Below are positions 8,750 to 16,709 of a DNA stretch of 64,000 nt, piece after piece. The position numbers and the translations under genes are program-made. Source of the stretch: JABCYV01 sp963696025 (lineage in GTDB: Bacteria > Acidobacteriota > Terriglobia > Terriglobales > Acidobacteriaceae). The stretch is taken from assembly GCA_963696025.1 (NCBI GenBank), contig CAVOII010000014.1:310001-374000 (forward strand), written 5' to 3'. The notes below the pieces were generated by a model. The model was not told the DNA's origin and searched no databases. It was given only the letters and a program-made list of their open reading frames with translations. Each line of letters starts with the position of its first letter. Within the stretch, counting starts at the first letter, position 1.

Positions 8750-8766
8750 CAATTGTAAGACAATTG
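8750..8766. promoter_or_regulatory. Palindromic operator candidate 1 upstream of the Rieske gene
   Basis: CAATTGT-AAG-ACAATTG is a perfect inverted repeat of 7 bp arms with 3 bp between them, starting 12 bp upstream of the ATG at 8738. Confidence 0.4.
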
Positions 8767-8808
8767 GTAAACCGCTCTGTTGTGCCCACGATTTTGAGCC
8801 AGTCCCAA

Positions 8809-8827
8809 ATTGACACAAATTGTCAAT
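8809..8827. promoter_or_regulatory. Palindromic operator candidate 2 upstream of the Rieske gene
   Basis: ATTGACA-CAAAT-TGTCAAT is a perfect inverted repeat of 7-bp arms around 5 bp. It contains TTGACA on both strands and shares the ACAATT/TTGTC core with the site at 8750, 43 bp away. Confidence 0.45.
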
Positions 8828-9047
8828 CCTGCCCGCCACAATCTGACACGCTGACCCTTGAACGTGAATTTGGGCAGAGTTACCTGGATGACCGAAGATC
8901 ATGGGATTATTGCAAACAAAGCAGCTAGACCCTGGGAGCGATGGTCCTAGGTGACCTTTGACCCTGGCCGCCAAAATGCGAGCATAAACGGCAATTGGGT
9001 CTATTGAGACCAAAATTTCTGAATACTGGAGAAGAGGGATACGAGAG

Positions 9048-9596
9048 ATGCGTAAACAAAAGGGCTTTTCACTGATTGAGTTGCTGATCGTGGTGGCGAT
9101 CATTCTTATCATCGCCGCGATCGCGGTTCCAAACTTGCTGCGTGCACGTATCGCGGCCAACGAATCGTCTGCGGTCAGTTCGATCCGCAGCATTAACACA
9201 GCTGAAGTCGCCTACCAAACCAACAATCCCGTAATCGGCTTCGCGGCGGTTTTGGCCAACCTGGGACCGGGCGCGGGCGTTTATGTGTGTCCCGCAGTTC
9301 TCACTCCAACCGCTTCGTGCTTGATTGACGGCGTTCTGTCCAACAACGGCAATCCGGTCGGCAACGGCAAGAGCGGTTACACATTCGCGGCCGTTGGCGC
9401 AGTCGGCGCAGTTGGCGCGGCCAACGTTCTCTACCAGGCCGGTGCAGCGCCTCTCAGCTATAACCAGACCGGCGTACGCCGTTTCTGCGCAGCTCAGGAC
9501 GGAGTAATTCACTTCGATCCTAACGCCGGTAGCTCGGTTGTGCCGGATACCGCTACGGGTAGCTGCGCGGCTGCTCCGTACTTGATCCTGAACTAA
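9048..9596 (+). CDS. Type IV pilin-like major pilin, copy 1
   Basis: 182 residues. The N-terminus MRKQKGFSLIELLIVVAIIL is a class III signal: basic leader, cleavage after Gly, Phe as first mature residue and Glu at position 5. The hydrophobic helix that follows assembles the filament. The globular part has four Cys (VCPAV, ASCLI, RRFCAA, GSCAAA), probably two disulfides. The protein ends PYLILN. The first of three pilins of exactly equal length in tandem; copy 2 differs at only seven residues. Could be a pilin or a T2SS pseudopilin; high copy number and own terminator favour a structural pilin. No prepilin peptidase gene is in the window. Confidence 0.88.
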   Translation: MRKQKGFSLIELLIVVAIILIIAAIAVPNLLRARIAANESSAVSSIRSINTAEVAYQTNNPVIGFAAVLANLGPGAGVYVCPAVLTPTASCLIDGVLSNNGNPVGNGKSGYTFAAVGAVGAVGAANVLYQAGAAPLSYNQTGVRRFCAAQDGVIHFDPNAGSSVVPDTATGSCAAAPYLILN

Positions 9597-9632
9597 GCAC
9601 GTCGGCAAGTACCTGGGGAGGGTATAAGCCAG

Positions 9633-9670
9633 GAGCATCGGATGGCAACATCCGATGCTCTTTTTATTTT
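9633..9670 (+). terminator. Rho-independent terminator after pilin copy 1
   Basis: A perfect 12-bp stem (GAGCATCGGATG / CATCCGATGCTC) closes a GCAA tetraloop and is followed by TTTTTATTTT. Confidence 0.9.
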
Positions 9671-9854
9671 CGAGCCCAACCTGAGATTTCGTTACGTTCT
9701 CCCAAGCAGAATATTCCCGCGCACACATAAAGACCCCTAAGCCTGAGAAGCGGCTACCAAGGCGAGATTCCCTGGTTACTTTGGGTTCAGGTTGGTAAAA
9801 TGGCAAGTGTCGTTTTTCGTGGAGCCTGGATAGTTAGGGGAGAGAAAAAACGAG

Positions 9855-10403
9855 ATGCGGAAACAGAAGGGTTTTTCGCTAATTGAGTTGCTGATCGTAG
9901 TGGCGATCATTCTTATCATCGCCGCCATCGCGGTTCCAAACCTGCTGCGGGCGCGTATTGCAGCCAATGAGTCATCGGCTGTCAGCTCAATTCGTAGCAT
10001 CAACACTGCCGAGGTAGCCTACTCGACAAATAACCCCGTGATCGGTTTTGCGGCGGTTTTGGCCAACCTGGGACCGGGCGCGGGCGTTTATGTGTGCCCC
10101 GCAGTTCTCACTCCAACCGCGTCGTGCTTGATTGACGGTGTCCTATCTAATAACGGCAATCCGGCCGGCAACGGCAAGAGCGGCTATACTTTCGCCGCGG
10201 TGGGCGTACCGGGAGCTGTTGGCGCGGCCAACGTTCTCTATCAGGCCGGTGCAGCGCCTCTCAGCTATAACCAGACCGGCGTACGCCGCTTCTGTGCAGC
10301 TCAGGACGGAGTGATTCACTTCGATCCCAACGGTGGAGCCTCGGTTATCCCGGACACAGCCACAGGGAGCTGCGCCGCAGCTCCGTACTTGATCCTGAAC
10401 TAA
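9855..10403 (+). CDS. Type IV pilin-like major pilin, copy 2
   Basis: 182 residues, same start motif (MRKQKGFSLIELL) and same Cys positions as copy 1. Only seven substitutions are seen, most of them around residues 57, 104, 117-118 and 159-165. DNA identity also extends into the 3' untranslated part (a shared GTACC...GGAG...GAGCCA string), so the duplication unit included the terminator zone. GGGGAGAG precedes the ATG. Near-identical tandem pilins may serve dosage or antigenic variation by recombination; this is inference. Confidence 0.88.
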   Translation: MRKQKGFSLIELLIVVAIILIIAAIAVPNLLRARIAANESSAVSSIRSINTAEVAYSTNNPVIGFAAVLANLGPGAGVYVCPAVLTPTASCLIDGVLSNNGNPAGNGKSGYTFAAVGVPGAVGAANVLYQAGAAPLSYNQTGVRRFCAAQDGVIHFDPNGGASVIPDTATGSCAAAPYLILN

Positions 10404-10443
10404 GCAATCTGGGCGAAGTACCCGGAGAGGTATGAGCCAAGGG

Positions 10444-10473
10444 AGCAACGGACGACTCCGTTGCTGCCTTTAG
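10444..10473 (+). terminator. Terminator-like hairpin after pilin copy 2
   Basis: AGCAACGGA / TCCGTTGCT form a 9-bp stem around CGAC. The T-tract is weak (GCCTTTAGTTCT). It sits at the place of the copy 1 terminator but with a wholly different stem sequence. Confidence 0.55.
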
Positions 10474-10645
10474 TTCTGCTGACGAGTTTTGTCATCCGGT
10501 GCTATTTTCTGACTGAGGCTGATCGTTGCGGGCCAGAAACATTCCGTTGTCTCGGTAACTATTTGAATTCACAGTACATGCCAGATGCGAGGGTAGCCCG
10601 GAGGGTGACCGGACTGGCCACTAAACTGCTATCTAAAGGCTGGCT

Positions 10646-11194
10646 ATGAGCTTCACAGGCAAAAAGTCGAGTGGCATCGACGCGGGGGCAGGCTTTTCTC
10701 TGATCGAGCTTCTGATTGTAGTTGCAATCATTCTGATCATCGCCGCGATTGCCATCCCCAACTTGCTGCGAGCGAAAATTGCCTCCAATGAGGCTTCGGC
10801 AGGGCATTCAATCCGCAGTATAAACACGGCAGAACTTGCGTATAACGCGACATACCCCACAAATGGTTTTGCGGCTGCGCTCGCCAATCTTGGCGGAGTG
10901 GCTCCCTGTGTGCCTGCCCCTGCAGCTGCATGCCTGATCGATAACGTACTGGCGACCGCCATCGTCGGCTCCGCCGGCAAGAGTGGCTACGTATTCGCAG
11001 CGACCGGGCTGGTTCCCAACGGAGCGACGAATCTTTCCTTTGTGTCCGCCGCGTCTCCGCTGTCCTATAACCAAAGCGGTGTGCGTGATTTCTGTTCGAC
11101 CGAGGATGGCGTGATCCGCTTCGACGCCGGAGCTCCCGGCAGTCTACCGGTGAACAGTTTGGCCGCCTGCCGCACGTTTTCGATCCTGGAGTAA
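10646..11194 (+). CDS. Type IV pilin-like protein, divergent third copy
   Basis: 182 residues. The prepilin motif is preceded by a longer leader: MSFTGKKSSGIDAGAG then FSLIELLIVVAIILIIAAIA. The conserved block SIRSINTAE.AYN follows, and the C-terminal half keeps YNQSGVRDFC.TEDGVIRFD as in copies 1 and 2. The centre is different, so this is an older paralogue. Four Cys are kept. Same strand, 242 bp after copy 2, probably a separate transcription unit since a hairpin lies between. Confidence 0.85.
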   Translation: MSFTGKKSSGIDAGAGFSLIELLIVVAIILIIAAIAIPNLLRAKIASNEASAGHSIRSINTAELAYNATYPTNGFAAALANLGGVAPCVPAPAAACLIDNVLATAIVGSAGKSGYVFAATGLVPNGATNLSFVSAASPLSYNQSGVRDFCSTEDGVIRFDAGAPGSLPVNSLAACRTFSILE

Positions 11195-11366
11195 GGCAGG
11201 TCGCGTCATTGTGAGAAACGCGCCCTCTCCGGCCTCAACCAGGTTCTTTGAACCCCAAGTCTCGGATACATCCTGTTTGTAAATGACTTCCGTAACCCCT
11301 TAGCGCTCCCCAAGCTGTTCTCATCTTGCTTATAATTTTCTCTGGAGGTTTTCTGAGGTTCGCGTC

Positions 11367-12308
11367 ATGACTGCGATAGAGATTCTCGGCTTGGAAAAGA
11401 CTTACAGCGTCGGCTTTTGGCGCAAGAAGCCAACATGCGCCTTGAAGCCTCTCCACCTGCGGGTGGAAGAAGGCGAAATCTTCGGCTTTCTCGGACCAAA
11501 TGGCGCGGGCAAGACAACCACCCTCAAACTTCTGATGGGTTTGGTTTTCCCCACGGCAGGTTCAGCCCGCATTCTGGGGATGGAAGTCGATGACCCTCGG
11601 ATGAAGGCGCAAATTGGCTTTCTTCCCGAGCAGCCCTACTTTTACGATTATCTTACAGCTCGCGAGTTGCTCAACTACTACGGACAACTCTCCGGAGTCG
11701 CGCCGAAAGAACGGTCGCCCAAGATCGACGAAGTGTTGCAGCGCGTAGGATTGCCGGACGTGGGCGGGGTGCAGCTGCGAAAATTTTCCAAGGGGATGTT
11801 GCAGCGCGTGGGAATTGCCCAAGCCATCCTGCACGATCCCAAACTTGTATTCTTCGACGAGCCTATGTCTGGGCTCGATCCAATGGGACGTCGCGAAGTT
11901 CGCGATTTGATGGAGCAACTCAAGCAAGATGGCAAGACGGTTTTCTTCTCCACGCACATTCTATCGGACGCGGAGGCGCTGTGCGATCGCGTGGCTATCA
12001 TCCATAAGGGCGAACTACGGGGCGTGGGAGCAGTTGCGGACCTGACCTCAACCATTCATGGGAAGGTAGAGATCGTTTGGCAAGGGACGACGGTGCCTCC
12101 GTCGCTGCGTTCGCTGGGTGCCGAGTGTCACGTGACGGGTGACACGGTCCGCGCCGTGCTCTCGGAAGCCAATCAGGATACTGCGATTGAGGCACTGCGA
12201 AGGGAACGGCTGCGGCTGATTTCAGTAATTCCGGTGCGAACCTCGCTGGAAGATTACTTCGTGCAGAAGCTGCAGCCGGCCGAAGCGGTCGCGGGGGTGA
12301 GGTCATGA
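11367..12308 (+). CDS. ABC-2 type exporter, ATP-binding protein
   Basis: 313 residues. Walker A GPNGAGKTT (near residue 46), a degenerate signature FSKGMLQRVG, Walker B LVFFDEPMSGLDP and the H-loop STHI are all visible. The C-terminal 90 residues are the variable regulatory tail of the DrrA/CcmA/NatA class. A TATAAT box lies at about 11330, followed by TGGAGG before the ATG. It overlaps the permease gene by four bases (ATGA), and a third gene overlaps that one, so three genes form one operon. The exported substrate is unknown. Confidence 0.88.
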   Translation: MTAIEILGLEKTYSVGFWRKKPTCALKPLHLRVEEGEIFGFLGPNGAGKTTTLKLLMGLVFPTAGSARILGMEVDDPRMKAQIGFLPEQPYFYDYLTARELLNYYGQLSGVAPKERSPKIDEVLQRVGLPDVGGVQLRKFSKGMLQRVGIAQAILHDPKLVFFDEPMSGLDPMGRREVRDLMEQLKQDGKTVFFSTHILSDAEALCDRVAIIHKGELRGVGAVADLTSTIHGKVEIVWQGTTVPPSLRSLGAECHVTGDTVRAVLSEANQDTAIEALRRERLRLISVIPVRTSLEDYFVQKLQPAEAVAGVRS

Positions 12309-13081
12309 ACGGGCGCATTGTACATATTGCATCCAACACTTTCCGCGAGGCGGTGCGCGACCGGGTACTCTACAACCTGATCGCATTCGCACTGCTGATG
12401 TCGGGAGCGGCCATTTTGGTGGGGCTAATTTCCATTGAAATCGAGCGCCTGGTGGTCATCAATCTGGGTCTGACCGCAGTTTCTCTGTTTGGCACGGTGA
12501 TCGCGATCTTCATCGGCATTGGCCTGGTTTCAAAGGAAATCGAGCGGCGCACGCTGTACACAGTGCTGTCGCGGCCGGTGCGGCGGTGGGAGTTCATTGT
12601 CGGGAAGTTCTTTGGACTTGCGGGCACTCTCGTGGTCAACGCGTTCTTCATGGCCATCGGAGTCTTCGCCGCATTGCTCTACGTTTCTCGGCACTTCCAG
12701 AAAGCAGATGGCTGGGTGCTCGTCGCGCTATATTTCATCATTCTGGAATTTCTGATTATCACCGCGCTGGCATTATTGTTTTCGTCGTTCTCTTCGCCCC
12801 TGCTTTCGGCGGTGTTTGCTTTTGCTCTGTTCGTAATTGGCAGCTTTGCGGAAGATCTGCGAGGATTCGCTGCTCTGACTCACGGGATGGTGCGCTGGCT
12901 GGCCACCGGGGCCGGGTACCTTGTGCCGAACTTCTCGGCCCTGAACGTCATCAGCTCAGTGGCGCACCAGCAGCCGGTCTCAGGGCAACTAGTTTTGTAC
13001 AACACAGCCTATGCCCTCATCTATGTCACCATGGCGCTGTGTGGAGCGGTGTTGATCTTCGAGCACCGGAACCTGAAATGA
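12305..13081 (+). CDS. ABC-2 type transporter permease
   Basis: 258 residues with about six hydrophobic segments. The start MNGRIVHIASNTFREAVRDR then VLYNLI is typical for ABC-2 permeases of the NosY/NatB kind, where a cytoplasmic N-terminal helix precedes the first membrane span. ATGA overlaps exist at both ends, with the ATPase upstream and the TPR-like gene downstream, so translation is probably coupled. It forms the channel of the exporter in the inner membrane. Confidence 0.85.
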   Translation: MNGRIVHIASNTFREAVRDRVLYNLIAFALLMSGAAILVGLISIEIERLVVINLGLTAVSLFGTVIAIFIGIGLVSKEIERRTLYTVLSRPVRRWEFIVGKFFGLAGTLVVNAFFMAIGVFAALLYVSRHFQKADGWVLVALYFIILEFLIITALALLFSSFSSPLLSAVFAFALFVIGSFAEDLRGFAALTHGMVRWLATGAGYLVPNFSALNVISSVAHQQPVSGQLVLYNTAYALIYVTMALCGAVLIFEHRNLK

Positions 13082-14004
13082 GACCGTCGCGGAGGATCAC
13101 TGTCATCTTTAGCGTGCTGTTGATAGTTTGCGTGTTCGCATCAGTGCTCTTTCTGAGACGCCTTGACCGAGTAAGGACGGGAGCCACGCTGGAAGAAGTC
13201 CTGTACATCTCTTCTCCCAAAACGCTCAAGCGCATGAGCCTTGGCTACGATGGACTGCTGGCGGACATTTATTGGACGCGGGCGGTGCAGTATTTTGGAG
13301 GTAAGCTGCACAACCGTGAGCGGCGCTTTGACCTGCTAGCGCCCCTGCTGGAGATTACGACAACGCTCGATCCTCATTTGCTGGTGGCCTACGAGTATGG
13401 GGCGAACTTCATGTCTCCGAAGCCGCCGGACGGCGCTGGCATGCCTAAGCGGGCGATTGAACTGGAAGAATTTGGTATCCGGAATAATTCCGATCAGTGG
13501 CGCCTGTACTATAACGAGGGCTTCATCTACTACATCGACCTGAAAGACTACGCGGGTGCGGCAGCGGCCTTTGCCCGCGGTTCGCAGGTGCCGAATGCGC
13601 ATCCCTATCTGAAGATATTGGCCGGCCAAATGGCGGAGCATGCGGGCGACCTCCAAATGGCAAGCGCGATCTGGAGCACCACCTACCAGACCACGCAGGA
13701 CAAAGACGTACGCGCCAACGCAGCGGCTCATTTGCGCGCGATCAAAGTAGACGAAGATGTCACCGCACTGGAAGCATTGGTCGCCCGCTACAGGGAGCAG
13801 ACCGGCCTGCTTCCTCTTAGCTTTTCAGACCTCGAGAAAGCTGGAATGTTGCGCGGCACCCCGGTGGATCCTTTGGGCAATTCCTATAAGCTGATGTTCG
13901 ATGGCCGGGTCGAAGTGTTGAGCCCGGACGACCTGCCGTTCATCCAGAAGGGAACACCCCCCGGCTACGTAGCTCCGCCACCTAAGCTCCAGCCCGCTGA
14001 CTAG
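13078..14004 (+). CDS. Membrane-anchored TPR-like protein of the ABC exporter operon
   Basis: About 308 residues from the ATG at 13078, which overlaps the stop of the permease gene. A longer in-frame reading from 12586 would run across the permease gene in another frame and is not credible. One N-terminal membrane anchor (ITVIFSVLLIVCVFASVLF) is followed by helical repeats with YNEGFIYYIDLKDYAGAAAA and AFARGSQVPNAHPYL, which look like TPR units. The end is proline-rich. Location after an ABC-2 pair suggests a periplasmic accessory of the exporter; function inferred from context only. Confidence 0.75.
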   Translation: MRPSRRITVIFSVLLIVCVFASVLFLRRLDRVRTGATLEEVLYISSPKTLKRMSLGYDGLLADIYWTRAVQYFGGKLHNRERRFDLLAPLLEITTTLDPHLLVAYEYGANFMSPKPPDGAGMPKRAIELEEFGIRNNSDQWRLYYNEGFIYYIDLKDYAGAAAAFARGSQVPNAHPYLKILAGQMAEHAGDLQMASAIWSTTYQTTQDKDVRANAAAHLRAIKVDEDVTALEALVARYREQTGLLPLSFSDLEKAGMLRGTPVDPLGNSYKLMFDGRVEVLSPDDLPFIQKGTPPGYVAPPPKLQPAD

Positions 14005-14007
14005 GAA

Positions 14008-14047
14008 AAGGTTCTAACACTGGTTCAAACACTAAAGATAGAACCTT
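14008..14047. repeat. Inverted repeat between exporter operon and methyltransferase
   Basis: AAGGTTCTA (14008-14016) and TAGAACCTT (14039-14047) are perfect 9-bp arms with 22 bp between them. No T-tract follows, so it may be an operator or a 5' hairpin of the next gene. Confidence 0.5.
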
Positions 14048-14072
14048 GTGGCTGAGGCATTACCATCCCAAC

Positions 14073-14807
14073 ATGTTCGCCGCAGAGAGCCCCGGCCTCT
14101 ACCGCACGCTCAGCCAATGGTGGCGAGAGAATGCGGCGCGAGAGGGACGGTCAAGCACGCTGCAGCGATTTATATCCGCGATGTGGGACTTCGCGCGCGA
14201 GTCGACACCCGCGCGGCGCAGGCAACGCTATGGCGATGTCGATTACGATTGGGATAACCATGTAGATACCACGAGTGCGACGGTGAGTTGTCGGGACCGC
14301 CTGCTCGGCGTATTCAACTCTCCTTATCAGCCCACCGAGCACCGGCTGTTCCATGAAATGCTTGGGAATTTACCAATTGACTTCCGTGAATTTACGTTCA
14401 TCGATCTGGGCTCCGGCAAAGGCCGCGTCCTGCTCATGGCGGCGGATTATCCCTTTCGACGCATTGTCGGAATCGAACTGCTGCCTCAGTTACATCGCGT
14501 GGCCGAGGACAATATCTGCAAATACAAAAGCGAGGCGCGGCAGTGCTTCGAGGTAGAGTCAGTTTGCGGCGACGCCCGCGAGTTTGCGTTTCCACAAGAA
14601 CCGATTGTCCTCTATTTGTTCAATCCTCTGCCTCAAGCGGGGCTGGAGCAGGTGATTGCCAATCTCGAGCATTCCTTGCAGGGGAACGCCCGGCCGGTCT
14701 ACGTCATCTACCACAATCCTCTGCTGGAGTCGGTTGTGGCGCGGAGTACCAGGCTGAAAAGAATCGGAAAAGCCGATAGCTGTTCGATCTACGCTAGTCT
14801 GAAATAA
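14073..14807 (+). CDS. Class I SAM-dependent methyltransferase
   Basis: About 244 residues from the ATG at 14073. The alternative TTG at 14046 lies inside an inverted repeat and has no ribosome-binding site. Motif I is FIDLGSGKGRVLLMAA, motif II is VGIELLPQLHRVAEDN, and the acidic motif VCGDAREF follows. The Rossmann fold is complete. The N-terminus, about 100 residues, is basic and not recognised. I recall similar proteins as uncharacterised acidobacterial methyltransferases. The methyl acceptor is unknown. Confidence 0.75.
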   Translation: MFAAESPGLYRTLSQWWRENAAREGRSSTLQRFISAMWDFARESTPARRRQRYGDVDYDWDNHVDTTSATVSCRDRLLGVFNSPYQPTEHRLFHEMLGNLPIDFREFTFIDLGSGKGRVLLMAADYPFRRIVGIELLPQLHRVAEDNICKYKSEARQCFEVESVCGDAREFAFPQEPIVLYLFNPLPQAGLEQVIANLEHSLQGNARPVYVIYHNPLLESVVARSTRLKRIGKADSCSIYASLK

Positions 14808-14822
14808 ATGCCGGCGGCGCGT

Positions 14823-16496
14823 TCAGTGCCCGGGCGGAGGCTTGTAGATGAAATCCACCAAGCCGTCCCGGTAGTCGATCTTGATATCAAGTACGTGCAG
14901 AGTCGCGAAACCCAGAATACCGGAAACTTCAATACCTACCCTGTCGCTCATCGAGTTAAGATCGAGGGTTATGAGATCCTCAGTCGGTTGACGCAAGTTG
15001 CCGAATTGCAGAACTGCCTTGTCGGCGGTATACACATTTTTCACGGATCCGCTCAGCCCCTTCACACGCAAGCGTGGATCATCGTGAACCTTGGTCACCT
15101 CCCGCGCCGCGTTAAGCGAGATATGGGTGCTGAATGCACCAGTATCGATGAGAAAGAGTTTGCGCGGCTCATCCCCGACTTTGGTTGGAATCAGCAGCAT
15201 ATGCCCGAAGCGAAGAACTTGAGAGTAGGACTTCATCTCCGGGGCGATGAACCGGTCCCGCGGGCCGGTGTCCAGGGGTTTTGCAGGTGCCGCGGGCGCA
15301 GTTTTATTGTCCGATTGCTCTTCGGGCGAATCAGGATTGTCTTTGTCGGTTTGCAGGCCAATCGGCCGAGTGGGCTCGTCGTCTGGACGTTTGGGGAGTG
15401 CTAGCAAGCGCAGCTTCTCGTTGGGAAAATCAATGTCCACCAGGAAATCTTCAAAAACGTCCGCTCCTATGAGGCCATCCTCGTCCATCACCGATCTCTT
15501 GTCTAGCACTGTTACGGCACAATCCTGAAACTCGAGGTCTCCGATTTTGATCGAATTGGCCAGCGCGACGTAACCGCCAGTTTCACCCTTATCTCCGATG
15601 CCGCCAATACGGGTTTGCGAGAGCTCATTGAGTCCTGCTCTTTCAGCCAAGCGCCGATCGATCAAAATTCCGCCTGCTCCAGTGTCCAACAAGAGTTTGG
15701 ATCTTTCTCCGTTTACCGTGACGGCAAGACCGAAACCACGCAAGTGATTGGCATCTCGAAGAAGACGTACTAGGTTGGTCTCGGTCGAGATGGTTTTGCT
15801 CACCAAGCGGCACTTTCGTTTGGGTTCCCTGGACCTAGCCTTCATGTAATCCAGAGAGCGTTGCATGCGGGCGCGAGTTTCCGCGTCATCGTTGGTTTCA
15901 TGGGAAAGATAGTCCTCCAGGTACTTAATTCTTTCTGGCAGCTTTAATGTGTTCATCCAATACTTTTGGACATCAGGATCGTGAGGATCGAGTTCGTGAG
16001 CCTTGCTTATCATTGTTCTGGAGCGCTTGTACATGGAAACGGAGGCAGTCACGCGGGCCAGGCCCAGATAGGCGCGCGCGCTGGCATTACCGGAATTGAT
16101 CACGTTCACCCACTCCCGTTCGGCCTCCTGAATTTTTCCCTGGCGAAAATAGACTTCCCCCAAAGCCACGCGGACCGGAGCGGAGTCTGCCACTTCCAGC
16201 CCGGTGGAGATCGTCTCGTAGGCTTGCTGCAAGTTTTTCTGTTTCAGGTAGACACGAGTCAACCCGGCGTAACCGTCGGCCGACTTCGGGGCCTCGTGAA
16301 TGACTTGCTCATACTTTTCCCGAGCATTATCGAGTTTTCCGGTGCGGAAGAGCTGACCCGCCTCCGTCAACGGATCGGAAGCCGATAGTGGTGGCGCCTG
16401 CATGGCGGCCTTGGATTCGTCGGAGGTTACTTGGGCGAAGGGGACGGCGGTCGCCGAAAAAGCCAAGAGTAAGATCGAGAGAAAAGATCGAAACAT
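14823..16496 (-). CDS. Secreted TPR protein with two retroviral-type aspartyl protease domains
   Basis: 557 residues. Signal peptide at 1-22 (FLSILLLAFSATAVPFA). Residues about 40-220 are TPR repeats (TEAGQLFRTGKLDNAREKYE and following). Two pepsin/retropepsin-like domains follow: the first with LLLDTGAGGILIDRRLAE and the second with LFLIDTGAFSTHISL. Both carry D-T-G-A, the active-site motif, so they could pair into one intramolecular active site as in pepsin, or act separately. A charged, proline-rich linker separates them. Periplasmic. Divergent from the M20 gene. Substrate unknown. Confidence 0.8.
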   Translation of the reverse strand: MFRSFLSILLLAFSATAVPFAQVTSDESKAAMQAPPLSASDPLTEAGQLFRTGKLDNAREKYEQVIHEAPKSADGYAGLTRVYLKQKNLQQAYETISTGLEVADSAPVRVALGEVYFRQGKIQEAEREWVNVINSGNASARAYLGLARVTASVSMYKRSRTMISKAHELDPHDPDVQKYWMNTLKLPERIKYLEDYLSHETNDDAETRARMQRSLDYMKARSREPKRKCRLVSKTISTETNLVRLLRDANHLRGFGLAVTVNGERSKLLLDTGAGGILIDRRLAERAGLNELSQTRIGGIGDKGETGGYVALANSIKIGDLEFQDCAVTVLDKRSVMDEDGLIGADVFEDFLVDIDFPNEKLRLLALPKRPDDEPTRPIGLQTDKDNPDSPEEQSDNKTAPAAPAKPLDTGPRDRFIAPEMKSYSQVLRFGHMLLIPTKVGDEPRKLFLIDTGAFSTHISLNAAREVTKVHDDPRLRVKGLSGSVKNVYTADKAVLQFGNLRQPTEDLITLDLNSMSDRVGIEVSGILGFATLHVLDIKIDYRDGLVDFIYKPPPGH

Positions 16497-16709
16497 TACG
16501 CGAATACTCCGCCTGGCGAGCCAGTTGAGGGAAGGCGACGGTGCTGGCCAGCGCAGTCTGCCACGTCGTCAAATCAGGTGCAAGAAGAATGTGGAGTGTC
16601 CAAGGATCCAGGTTCAACATCCTAGAGGTGGACAGCTGACTCGTGCCGCCGACCGTCTGAGGCAAGAGAACTTGCGGCGAAATAGAGTTACAGATATCCT
16701 CCCACCACG

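Noticed and set aside
9069..9806. 245-codon minus-strand frame across pilin copy 1
   Set aside because: Complement of a conserved pilin gene; composition is the mirror of the sense codons and no start signal is seen.
12586..14004. Long plus-strand frame of 472 codons
   Set aside because: Its first 160 codons are the permease gene read in another frame; the true gene starts at the ATG 13078 that overlaps the permease stop.
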